DNA of 64,000 bases, taken from contig JBQTIX010000044.1 in the NCBI GenBank assembly GCA_052387695.1, positions 54,620 to 118,619 on the forward strand, in the 5' to 3' direction. Shown here one piece after another: positions 52,190 through 60,470 of the stretch. Source of the stretch: Panacagrimonas sp052387695 (GTDB lineage Bacteria > Pseudomonadota > Gammaproteobacteria > Nevskiales > Nevskiaceae). How positions within the stretch are numbered: the first letter of the stretch is position 1; each line of letters begins with the position of its first letter. A program made the translations under genes and the position numbers. The notes beneath the pieces were generated by a model. That model saw only the letters and a program-made list of their open reading frames with translations, ran no database searches and was not told where the DNA came from.

Positions 52190-52396
52190 GCGCCAGCAGG
52201 ACTGCCAGGATGGGTGCATCGGCGATTTCGCCCGGCGTTTTCGCAGGTGCGGCGATGACCGCAAACAGTGCCGCCAATCGCAAGTGCATTGGCTCATTGC
52301 AGCTTGCGCGCTGTGGGTGACGTGTCCCCGTAATCCCGCGATGTATGCCTGAGCTGTGCGAACTGGACCGCGCCGCGCCCACGCGGTGATGACCGG

Positions 52397-52427
52397 AAAT
52401 ACAAAGGGCCGCACGAAGCGGCCCTTT
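52397..52427 (-). terminator. Intrinsic terminator of the porin gene
   Basis: AAAGGGCCGC / GCGGCCCTTT (10 bp, 5-nt loop) followed on the minus strand by TGTATTT. It lies 24 bp after the porin stop. Confidence 0.8.
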
Positions 52428-52450
52428 GGTGAAACCTGTGACAGGAGCGC

Positions 52451-53233
52451 TTACAGCTCGAAGGTCTTCTTCAGGCTGATGATGGCCTTGGGGCCGTCGT
52501 CATCGAACGACACGGTGCCGAACCCGTCGCCCTCTTCGAACGAGGTGGCGTAAATGCCCAACGCCATCGCAAAGCCGTTGTCGAGCGTCTTGGTGACCGA
52601 GATGCTGTAGTCCTCGTAGCCGTCCTCGCCGTCCGCGCTCCAGGCTACTTCGGCACCGTCGCCGCTGGTGAATCCGGCTTGCAGACCCAGGGTCAGGGTC
52701 TCGGACAGCGGGAAGTTCGCGAGCAGATTCACGTACAGCGCGTCGGTGTCCTTATCGAGCGCATCGGCGAAGAACTCGTTGAAGTCGCCAAGATAGTCTT
52801 CCGTGTAGTAAACCTGTACTGCGAAATAACTGATCGATGCCTTGGCATAGACCTCCCAGTAATCGGCATCGGTCGGGATGTTGTCGGCGCCCGGATCCAG
52901 GTCTTCCTCGTCTTCGGAAAAGACGTAGTAGATCGCGCCGAAGTCGAGTCCCAACCCTCCCACCTTGAATCCGTAACCGGCATAGAGGTCGATTTCCGTG
53001 GCGCCCGCAGCAGCCGCGCCGCCAGTGTTCGAGACCCAGGTGCCGCCATACAGACCCGAGTCGGCTGCGTAATCGAGACCACCCTGAACAGCCGCACCGC
53101 TGGAAGACTCGATTCCTCGGAAAACGTACTCGCTGAACACGCCCACGTTGCCAGTTGCGCCAGCAAAGGCTGCCGGACTGGCCAATGCACCCGCTCCGAC
53201 CATGGAAACCATCAACACACGCTTGAAGTTCAT
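52451..53233 (-). CDS. TorF/Gcw_chp-family outer-membrane channel
   Basis: 260 aa with a signal peptide (AAFA-GAT). GNVGVFSEYVFRGIESSSG is the hallmark of this family; alternating amphipathic strands and the terminal Phe-like residue (KKTFEL) follow. Short acidic loops are frequent (EDEEDLDPGADN). Substrate unknown; relatives are small porins. Confidence 0.92.
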   Translation of the reverse strand: MNFKRVLMVSMVGAGALASPAAFAGATGNVGVFSEYVFRGIESSSGAAVQGGLDYAADSGLYGGTWVSNTGGAAAAGATEIDLYAGYGFKVGGLGLDFGAIYYVFSEDEEDLDPGADNIPTDADYWEVYAKASISYFAVQVYYTEDYLGDFNEFFADALDKDTDALYVNLLANFPLSETLTLGLQAGFTSGDGAEVAWSADGEDGYEDYSISVTKTLDNGFAMALGIYATSFEEGDGFGTVSFDDDGPKAIISLKKTFEL

Positions 53234-53513
53234 AGCTCGATGCCTCTCCTGTTGAGGTACTGATTTAGGAATATCCACTCGGCGAACGGACTCCCCCGAT
53301 GGTTCACCGACCCTTCCCGCCATTTGGAGCCGGACCTTGAGATGGCCGACCCTTCACTTGCAGCGCGATGCCGGGCAAGCTCCGCGCGCTCCGACTGGCC
53401 TTAGCAAACACCATGCCGTTGGCCGTCAATGTGTTAGCAACCCACGCGACAAAAGATCAAAAGACCTTGACCGGATATAGCTGGGGTCAGGCTTCGGACC
53501 AGGAGCCCGGCAG

Positions 53514-54030
53514 TCAGACTCCACTGCTCTTGAGCATGGCCTCAACCGCGGCCTTGATCTCGTCGTCCGACAGGTCCGGGTTGCCGCCGCGTGCCGGCAT
53601 GGAATTCTTGCCCTTGATCGCAGACACGACCAGCCCATCCACTCCGCCGACCGCCGAAGCACGCGCAGACCATGCGGCACCGTCGCCGCTCTTCGGTGCG
53701 CCGAGCACGCCCGCCATGTGGCAGGCATTGCAGGCATTGGCGAGAACCTGTTCCGCTGTGTACGGCGCGCGGGCGGTCTTGGTGACCGCCACTTTCACCA
53801 GTGCGGCGGGGTCGGTGACGACGCGGGCCACCGGTTTGATGCGCTCTTCGAGCTTGACCAGGGCCTCGGGATCGGCGCCCTTGTCCGGAATGACGATCCG
53901 GGCGGCCACGATGCAGATGAAGAAGATCGCACCCAGCGCTGCGAGCACCAAGCCGAAATTGACGAAGAAAACCTGGTCGTGGTTCTTGTGTTCCAAGCGG
54001 AAGCCCCCTTTTACAACGACGTAAAACATC
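53514..54030 (-). CDS. Membrane-anchored cytochrome c5-type protein
   Basis: About 171 aa from ATG 54030; a TTG at 53996 (LEHKNHDQVFF) is an alternative. One N-terminal membrane helix (FFVNFGLVLAALGAIFFICIVAA) and one c-type haem site CNACH with distal Met probably in NSMPARGG. Such proteins carry electrons to terminal oxidases. The 3' neighbour is unrelated. Confidence 0.9.
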
Positions 54031-54128
54031 CCTTGCGACGCCCGCGAAGTATACCCGCTGGCATGCTTCGGTCTGCAACGCCCACCGAGACTGTGTAAGG
54101 CTCGCGGTGCGGCTACATTCTGATCGAC

Positions 54129-54186
54129 ACGCCCGCAACTCAACTGGGTAGAGTACTGCCCTCCGAAGGCAATCGTCAGACGATTT
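54129..54186 (+). pseudogene. Remnant of tRNA-Arg(CCG)
   Basis: About 58 nt that copy the D-arm and anticodon arm of the intact tRNA 84 bp downstream (ACTGCCCTCCGAAGGCA is identical); the T-arm and acceptor 3' half are missing. It marks a tandem duplication or an old recombination at the tRNA. Confidence 0.8.
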
Positions 54187-54212
54187 CCCTGCTGTAGAAT
54201 CAGCGCCCACAA

Positions 54213-54289
54213 GCGCCTGTAGCTCAGCTGGATAGAGTACTGCCCTCCGAAGGCAGTGGTCGGACGTTCGAATCGTCTCAGGCGCACCA
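54213..54289 (+). tRNA. tRNA-Arg (CCG)
   Basis: Perfect acceptor GCGCCTG/CAGGCGC, D-stem GCTC/GAGT, anticodon arm CTGCC-CTCCGAA-GGCAG (anticodon CCG, reads CGG), T-arm GGACG-TTCGAAT-CGTCT, with CCA encoded. A complete, functional-looking tRNA. Confidence 0.96.
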
Positions 54290-54317
54290 AATCAAGCACT
54301 TAGGCCACTTTCGCCGG

Positions 54318-54500
54318 TGCCCAAGCCTCGCGGTGTCCATGTAGGGCAAAGGTCTTTCGAGCCCTCCGCATTTCTCCGTGCCCAAACGAGGGCGCTGGTC
54401 GCGGTGCCCGTCCGGTGCCCAAATCGTGCCCACGCGGTGCCCAAATCGGGTTGGCCTTCGCGCCAAATGACGACTGCTCACCCGTGCCCAAAGCTGGGCG
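54318..54500 (+). repeat. Irregular GTGCCCA repeats downstream of tRNA-Arg
   Basis: GTGCCCA occurs six times in about 180 bp (for example GTGCCCAAATCG twice). No coding frame is convincing. It could be part of an integration boundary near the tRNA, but no integrase is visible. Confidence 0.5.
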
Positions 54501-54565
54501 AAAAACATCCGTAGGGCGAACCGGCAATCGCTCGCCGAACGCCACGAGGCGCGGGTTGCGGCCCG

Positions 54566-55222
54566 TCACACGACCGGGAACGCGATGCCGCCGTAGTCGA
54601 CCTCCGGGTGTTCGAGCATTAGCTCAAGGGTGATGGGCACCAGGTCGCCGAGCAGGGATGCTCCATCGCCGACCTGCTGCCGATTGACGCGCCCGTTCCA
54701 GGTCGCGCCCCCGTGGACCAGCTGATTGCGCAGGACGTATAGCCGGTCGAATACGATCCCCAGTACCACCAGCGTGTCCTGGCCCATGACCGAGCGCAGC
54801 GCAGCCTTCTGGCCGGCGGTGAACTGCTGCTTCCAGGCATCGCTGCTGTCGTGCTCGCGCAGCGCGCGCCAGAAAGGTTCGAAGACGAACCGATTGTCGA
54901 TGAGCACGCGCACCGGCCCGGTGAACTTCTCGAAGATCAGCCGGTGCAGCCGCTGCTCCGAATCCACGGAGAGCAGCCGCGCCAAGAACTGCCTCAGCAG
55001 TTCGCGTTCCGTCTGCTCGAATCCAAACGCTTGCGCATAGGCGGCGTTGAAGGCGATCCACAGGAAGATGAACCTTGCGTCGAGGTCCTCCGCTTCGGCC
55101 TCGGCGCGACGCAGCCAGGAGACGGCGCGATGGATACGAATGCGCGTGTCCTGGTCGTAGCTCGCCTCGCGATCCTTGAGTTTCGCCTTCAGCGCATCGG
55201 CCTGTGCTTGCATTGCGGACAT
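54566..55222 (-). CDS. HEPN-domain protein, candidate RNase
   Basis: 218 aa, all-helical. Helix FIFLWIAFNAAYAQAFG and the motif R165-N-Q-L-V-H170 (LRNQLVHGG) match HEPN proteins, whose R-x4-H is the RNA-cleaving site in toxins and defence proteins. The following GGATWNGRVN...LGDLVPITLEL is shared by Apea-type HEPN proteins (from memory). No antitoxin is recognisable beside it. Cleavage leaving cyclic phosphate ends would suit the RtcB ligase encoded 4 kb away; that link is inference. Confidence 0.75.
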   Translation of the reverse strand: MSAMQAQADALKAKLKDREASYDQDTRIRIHRAVSWLRRAEAEAEDLDARFIFLWIAFNAAYAQAFGFEQTERELLRQFLARLLSVDSEQRLHRLIFEKFTGPVRVLIDNRFVFEPFWRALREHDSSDAWKQQFTAGQKAALRSVMGQDTLVVLGIVFDRLYVLRNQLVHGGATWNGRVNRQQVGDGASLLGDLVPITLELMLEHPEVDYGGIAFPVV

Positions 55223-55435
55223 GGGGCGTGAGCGGTAGTGGCGGTTCCCTACTGTGATGGACGAATTTCGTAGATCGCAAGTCCTTGGTTTTGGGGTGCT
55301 CGCGACGACAGGGTCATGGCCTAAACGCTCGGGGAGTCAACGGCTTCCTCTGTTCGGGAGGCTCTAGCGGGCGCAAACTCGCACCGAGAGGGCCATGGCA
55401 GAAGTGCCGCGCCGTGATAACAGAACGCCAAGGGG

Positions 55436-56737
55436 ATGTGGGTGAACTTAGCCGAGCAAAAGAAGAACTTTGTGACAGAACAACTGTTGGCGGCCTATAA
55501 GAAACCTGTGCCGGCGATCGCGGAAATAGCGGGTTTTGAACTGTCGGTCGACGAGGAAAGATTTCCGGCGGTCGTGCAGGAAACCTCCTATCGGGCGTTC
55601 GCCCCGGCGAACGTCGGTGTCCACCTTCCGCGGTTTCAGGCGCTGGCCGAACGTTTGGCGTCTGAGCGCCCAGCCGCCGTTCGGGCGCTGATCGAGGAGG
55701 AAATCGAATGGGCCGCCGGCATCGAATCTGGATTTGTCCCCGAACTCCGCCCCCGCTCGCTGCGGCGATATCGCGCCGCCTTATCGGTCCTAGTCGACCT
55801 GCTGGGCCAGAACTGGGTCTATCGATTCCGTGATCACCAACTGGAGATGGCGCCTCCCGACTTCACCGAGGCATCCAGTTCGCCAGAAGGTGTCGCGAAG
55901 CAGAAGCGGCAAATCAGGCTGGCAATGAAGACGGAGAGGCTGGCGCAACTGCAGCCCGAATCTGTTCGTCGATTCATTTTTGAAATGGAGGCCTCCAGAT
56001 CCCACCACGGGAAGCCCGAATGCTCAATCCTGGACTTGGTCGCCGACGGCAGCGCCTTGATCGACGACCTGACCGCCGCCAAGGCCGCTCTGGATGCTGG
56101 CAACGCAGAGCCGTTTCTAAACGTCGTTCAGCCCTATCTTCAGCTCGCGCAAGAGGATGATCGCTGCCCCGAGACCGGCCTGCGTCTGATCGATATTTGG
56201 CGTTATTTCCGCTATTTCTGGTCGCTGCCGTACTTCAGCACGCCAGGCCGAAACCTGTTCTATCTGGTCCGAGATCGGGCCCGCCCATTTCACCCTATCA
56301 TCGGCATCGCAGCTCTCGGCAACTTGATCGTACGTTTAGCAGATCGGGAGCGATTCCTGGGTTGGGACGTGGAGGGCATCCAGGCGTCTGTCGACGCCGC
56401 CCCTGATCCAGCCGAGCGGCAGACGCTTTTGGAACATCTGTATCGGCACTACTTGCGACAACTCGAAGTCGATATTGCCTCGCTGGACCCCAAGGGGATT
56501 GTGACGGCGGCCGAACTTGCGGCACCGACCATGGATCTTGTCCAGCGGCTCCTGTCAGATGCCCGCGAGAGTGCTTACCGAAGCGTCCGACGTACGTCGT
56601 CGGTCGTCGGTCGTCATAGCCTCTGGGGCTGTGTCGCGACCGATGACGCAAAGGCAGACGTCCTCGTCATCGGCGGCCGCACGTGCTTGGGCAAGCGAGA
56701 GGCGAATTGGCGTACCTTCGGTTCCGGCTTGGTATGA
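55436..56737 (+). CDS. DruA-like (DUF4338) protein, probably C-terminally truncated
   Basis: 433 aa as read. The block LRLIDIWRYFRYFWSLPYF-STPGRNLFYLVRDRARPFHPIIGIAALGN...RERFLGWD resembles the core of DUF4338 proteins such as Druantia DruA, an anti-phage component. Family proteins continue with a 150-residue C-terminal part; here the frame turns into low-quality sequence after RESAYRSV (about 56585), overlapping a gene on the other strand. Assignment rests on motif memory. Not clearly functional. Confidence 0.6.
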   Translation: MWVNLAEQKKNFVTEQLLAAYKKPVPAIAEIAGFELSVDEERFPAVVQETSYRAFAPANVGVHLPRFQALAERLASERPAAVRALIEEEIEWAAGIESGFVPELRPRSLRRYRAALSVLVDLLGQNWVYRFRDHQLEMAPPDFTEASSSPEGVAKQKRQIRLAMKTERLAQLQPESVRRFIFEMEASRSHHGKPECSILDLVADGSALIDDLTAAKAALDAGNAEPFLNVVQPYLQLAQEDDRCPETGLRLIDIWRYFRYFWSLPYFSTPGRNLFYLVRDRARPFHPIIGIAALGNLIVRLADRERFLGWDVEGIQASVDAAPDPAERQTLLEHLYRHYLRQLEVDIASLDPKGIVTAAELAAPTMDLVQRLLSDARESAYRSVRRTSSVVGRHSLWGCVATDDAKADVLVIGGRTCLGKREANWRTFGSGLV

Positions 56738-58528
56738 CTTCACCTCGATGCGCATCGACCACGCGCTGAAACGATCGCGCAGTTCAAAATCGTAGGTGCC
56801 CGTCCCTTGGTACCGGAGATCCGCGCCCCCGGGTTCGCCGGACTGCACGACGATCCCGGTCTCGAAGAGGGCGTCCGCGAACGCCTTTTCCGCCAGTTGT
56901 CCGATTTTTAGCAGCCGTCTGAAGTCGGCTTGCTCCTGGGCGATTGCCTCCGCATGGCTCAGTCCGGCAGCCAATGAAGTCGGGTCCGCTGCGAGTTTTC
57001 GCACCCGCGCCATGTCGACGCCTGATCGACGGATTTCCAGGTACTCGCGGCACCCCTCGCGATCGCCAGAAAGCTCCAAAAGGTCTTCGGTGCACGAGCC
57101 GGTCAGCAGCAGCAGGTGAGTGCGGCACTCGGTGGACATCAACGCCTGCGAGAGTTTGGCGTTGTCGGCCTTCCATTTCTGAAGACGAATCAGCGCGTCG
57201 CGATGGAGCTCTGCGTGGAGGTGCTTGATCTGCAGGACCGCGTCGCTCAGCTGACGCCCCAGGTCGACTAGGGTGAGCCGTCCCGGGAGGGGTAGGTCGA
57301 CGCCAAGCGGCATCAGGCTTGCCATCCAATCCATGGCGGGATCGAGTTCGTGGAGGTTCTCGAATATCTCCGTGCCGACGTCGTGCTCTTGCCCTCCGTC
57401 AAACGCACGCATTTCGTAGGCCGCTTTGAAGTCTCCTCGGCGATTAGGAATCACCTTTCGCTCGCCGATCGCGACTAGTCCGAGATGCCGAAGGCAGCGC
57501 CCGAGCCACTGCTCGGCCTGCTCTGCGGAAAGTCTGAGATGGGCTGCAAGAGCCGCGACCATGCCGGTCCGTTCGATGGTTTTGAGAATTGCTTCAAGAG
57601 CCCAACTCATGGCGGGATCGAAGTCGAACCCCTTTAGACTCGCGATGACGAAAGTCTCCCCCGGGCCGCGGGAGAGATCGTTGAGGAACGATGCGTGTCC
57701 CTGGCGACGTTCGTCGGCCGGAACGCTTGGCTCGACGAGGCCGAGGATCTTCGAGATCACGCGTGCCATCGCGTTGGCGTCCTTCCCGAACTTACCTTGC
57801 CGGATGCGCCTGTTCACGTCATCTGACGCGTCGTACAGCTTGAGCTCGTTCAGTGGTTCGGAAAGCTGCATGCCTTGATGGATCAGCAACGTCCGCCAGT
57901 CGGCGCCGACGGCGTGCAGAATGTCGAGCACAGGCTCCCCGATTGGACTCGTAGCCGATTCCTGGGCCAACTCGTGCCGGGCCTTGAGGACGCCGAAGCG
58001 ATTCGGGATCACCGCAAAACCTCGCGAACGGTCGAGCAGACCACCGAGGCTGTATCGAGACAGTAGGCCACAGAGCGCGCTGCACCATGCCAGCTTCTCT
58101 GTGTCGCCACCTGCAACTGGCATTGCGGCGAGGGTTCCGCATTTGGTCACATCGGCAAGCATATCCTCCGGTTCGAACCGCATCCCGGGCAGGCCCCAGC
58201 CGGCTTCGATGAGCATCCCCCATTTCGCGTTGAGCTCCGGAAGGGGAACGACGTCGAGCCCCAGGTAATCGGCGGCGAGGGCGTGAAACTCCTTCGAGGC
58301 CGGTTCTGTGCGGTTGTCCGCGTGTTTTATGCAGGGCACGGGACAGTGCTGGCATGGGTTACTCCGAATCTGGCTTAAGGGGCATTCCGAATTTGTGTGC
58401 TGGCATGAAGAGATCGAATCCGGACCCCGCAGGCCGCGGGGTCCGGACTCGTTGTCGGGCTTACCGACAGCGGTCATACCGCCTCGTGGTGTACGCCACG
58501 CCATGGACTCGAAGGTGTCCGCCGCCAA
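56555..58528 (-). pseudogene. N-terminally truncated sacsin-like protein with DUF3883-type C-terminus
   Basis: The frame is open for 657 codons but its first about 60 codons are translated repeats. Real protein sequence seems to begin near 58345. The body has two IPNR-x-G repeats (FAVIPNRFGVLKARHEL, KVIPNRRGDFKAAYEM) typical of large sacsin/Hsp90-like proteins; the end (TYDFELRDRF...MRIEVKSYQAG...RLSLAQARAA) resembles DUF3883 domains, common in defence islands. The ATPase part is absent. The 3' end collides with the DruA-like gene. Confidence 0.65.
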
Positions 58529-58822
58529 GTGCGGGTCCGGATTCAGCCGGTGCCGGGAGTACCGGCGGCGGTCTTACCGCCTCGTGGTATTCGCCACGCG
58601 TAGACTCGAACGAGTCCTAAACCGCCAAGTGCGGGGTCCGGATTCAACCGGTGCCGGGGATACCGGCGGCGGTCATACCGCCTCGTGGTGTATGCCACGC
58701 CAGAGACTCGAATCGAGTCCGCTTCCGCTCGTCGCGGGCCCGGGGCTGGCCCGGGGCTGGCCCAGGGCCGGGATTGCCAGCAGCGGTTTTTCTCCGCCTC
58801 GTGGTGGTGCCACGCCTGCCCA
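58417..58822. repeat. Tandem array of about 100-bp multi-hairpin repeats
   Basis: Four head-to-tail units begin at about 58438, 58532, 58632 and 58736, each starting GGGGTCCGG-like. Each unit has the same order of hairpins: GCCGG..CCGGC, GGCGGTcatACCGCC, CGTGGTgtatGCCACG and ACTCGAacgAGT-like. The loops vary while stems are kept (compensating changes such as GTGGTATTCGCCAC versus GTGGTGTATGCCAC). The last unit is degenerate. Confidence 0.85.
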
Positions 58823-59023
58823 GTGCGTAGGGCATCGCCAGATCGAATTGCAAATCGGTGATGTTCGTTTGTACTCGCCGGCACGGACTCCAAGATGCGG
58901 TCAAACGTTGTAAGCGTTTTCCTCAGAGGTACTTGCGACGATGCTGCCATCAGCTGTCGTTAGATCGCGAAGAGGCGCGGAGATATCGCGCACCGTTCCT
59001 GGCGTCCCGTTGCCGGTGCTGCC

Positions 59024-59131
59024 GGTGCTGCTGATGCGCACGCGGTTACGCGCGAAGATCTCCGCAAGCACATCCGGTTCATCAGGGATCTGGTCGCGGC
59101 GACCGACCTTTACTTGGCCGCAACGATGTAG
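59024..59131 (+). pseudogene. Possible C-terminal fragment of an unknown protein
   Basis: A frame ending TAG at 59131 reads TREDLRKHIRFIRDLVAAT then DLYLAATM; the amphipathic, charged helix looks like real protein, but there is no start or upstream part. Low confidence. Confidence 0.25.
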
Positions 59132-59192
59132 CGGCGCGTGGCCGGCAAGCGCGTAACCGCCTCCCGGGTGCCGAGGCGGCCAATATGCAGAG

Positions 59193-59224
59193 GAGACACC
59201 GCGGGCCTGAGCCCGCGGTGTCTC
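59193..59224. terminator. Strong hairpin at the rtcB 3' end
   Basis: GAGACACCGCGGG / CCCGCGGTGTCTC, 13 bp, 6-nt loop. It overlaps the rtcB stop codon (59223-59225). On the minus strand only CTCTGCATATT follows, so it may protect the mRNA end rather than terminate. Confidence 0.6.
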
Positions 59225-60398
59225 ATCCCTTCACGCACATCACCTGCTTGAGCGTATGCACGACCTCCACGAGGTCGGACTGGTTGGCCATCACGGCGTC
59301 GATGTCCTTGTAGGCCCCGGGGATCTCGTCCAGCACCCCGCCGTCCTTGCGGCACTCCACGCCCTCCGTCTGGCGCTTCAGGTCCTCCACCGTGAAGTGG
59401 CGGTTGGCCTCGTTGCGCGACATCTTGCGACCCGCGCCGTGGGCACACGAGCACAGCGATTCCGGATCGCCCTTGCCGCGCACGATGTAGCTGCGCGCAC
59501 CCATGCTGCCCGGAATGATGCCGAGGTCGCCCGCGCCGGCACGGATTGCACCCTTGCGGGTCACCCACACGTCCGCGCCGTAGTGATGCTCGCGCGCCAC
59601 ATAATTGTGGTGGCAGTTGATCGCCTCCTGCGTCGGCGTGAACGGCGGCAGGTGACGCGCCAGTGCCGTGAGCACCAGCGTCATCATCGCGCGACGGTTC
59701 TCCATGGCGTAGTCCTGCGCCCAGCCCACGGCTTCCAGGTAGTCGTCGAACAGCTCGCTGCCCTCCACGAGGTAGGCGAGGTCCCGATCCGGGAGCTGGA
59801 TTAAGTGCCGCTCCATCTCCTTGCGCGCCGACTCGATGAAGAACTGCCCGATGCGGTTGCCGATGCCGCGCGAACCCGAGTGCAGCATCACCCACACGTC
59901 GTCGTTCTCATCGAGACACAGCTCGATGAAGTGATTCCCGCCGCCAAGCGATCCCATCTGCCCCTGCCAGTCGGCCTTGAGCTTGGGGTACTTTGCCTGG
60001 ATGGTCTCGAGGCCCGGCGCGATGCGCTCCAGCGCATCAACCTGCCAGCGGGCATCCTTGTGCGCGCCCATGCCCACCGGCACATCGCGCTCGATCTGGG
60101 AACGAATCGTCTTGAGGCTGTCCGGCAGCGCCGAGGCCTTCAGCGACAGGCGTACCGCATTCATGCCGCAGCCGATGTCCACTCCGACCGCGGCCGGGAT
60201 GATCGCGCCCTTCGTGGGGATCACGGAGCCCACGGTTGCGCCGATACCCAGATGCACATCGGGCATGGCCGCCACATGGTGGTGAATGAACGGCAGGCTC
60301 GCGATGTTCGCAAGCTGCGCCTGCGCGTTGTCGGCGATATCGTCGGTGTAGATCTTCACGGGCACCTTGCCCTGTGACAGAACCTTTCGGATTGGCAT
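59223..60398 (-). CDS. rtcB: RNA-splicing ligase RtcB
   Basis: 391 aa (E. coli 408). It joins RNA 2',3'-cyclic-phosphate or 3'-phosphate ends to 5'-OH ends with GTP and Mn. All catalytic features are visible: D74-I-G-C77 (Mn ligands), GGGNH155F, H173 in MLHSGSR, N-C-HH near 264 and the guanylylated H320 in CAHGAGRKMSRNEA. The gene is downstream of a slipin gene and tRNA-like leader elements; neither RtcA (cyclase), RtcR nor archease is present in the window. It is probably co-transcribed with the slipin, with a hairpin between them. Confidence 0.97.
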   Translation of the reverse strand: MPIRKVLSQGKVPVKIYTDDIADNAQAQLANIASLPFIHHHVAAMPDVHLGIGATVGSVIPTKGAIIPAAVGVDIGCGMNAVRLSLKASALPDSLKTIRSQIERDVPVGMGAHKDARWQVDALERIAPGLETIQAKYPKLKADWQGQMGSLGGGNHFIELCLDENDDVWVMLHSGSRGIGNRIGQFFIESARKEMERHLIQLPDRDLAYLVEGSELFDDYLEAVGWAQDYAMENRRAMMTLVLTALARHLPPFTPTQEAINCHHNYVAREHHYGADVWVTRKGAIRAGAGDLGIIPGSMGARSYIVRGKGDPESLCSCAHGAGRKMSRNEANRHFTVEDLKRQTEGVECRKDGGVLDEIPGAYKDIDAVMANQSDLVEVVHTLKQVMCVKG

Positions 60399-60418
60399 GA
60401 CACGTCTCTCTTGAAAAG

Positions 60419-60441
60419 AGCCGCCCGGTCCCCGGGCGGCT
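60419..60441. promoter_or_regulatory. Intergenic hairpin between slipin and rtcB
   Basis: AGCCGCCCGG-TCC-CCGGGCGGCT, 10-bp stem. It lies 20 nt upstream of rtcB and could set the ratio of slipin to ligase by RNA processing or partial termination. No T-tract follows on the minus strand. Confidence 0.5.
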
Positions 60442-60470
60442 AATGGTTTACTACGTTTCGGTGATCCATC

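Noticed and set aside
54566..55222. HEPN-MNT toxin-antitoxin pair
   Set aside because: No adjacent nucleotidyltransferase (MNT) gene is seen.
55285..55435. Short ORF before the DruA-like gene
   Set aside because: No family resemblance or clear ribosome binding site; likely untranslated leader.
58417..58822. CRISPR array
   Set aside because: Units are contiguous, about 100 bp, with hairpins and no unique spacers or cas genes.
54213..59000. Complete integrative element at tRNA-Arg
   Set aside because: No integrase, excisionase or duplicated tRNA 3' end was found downstream; only the tRNA remnant supports integration.
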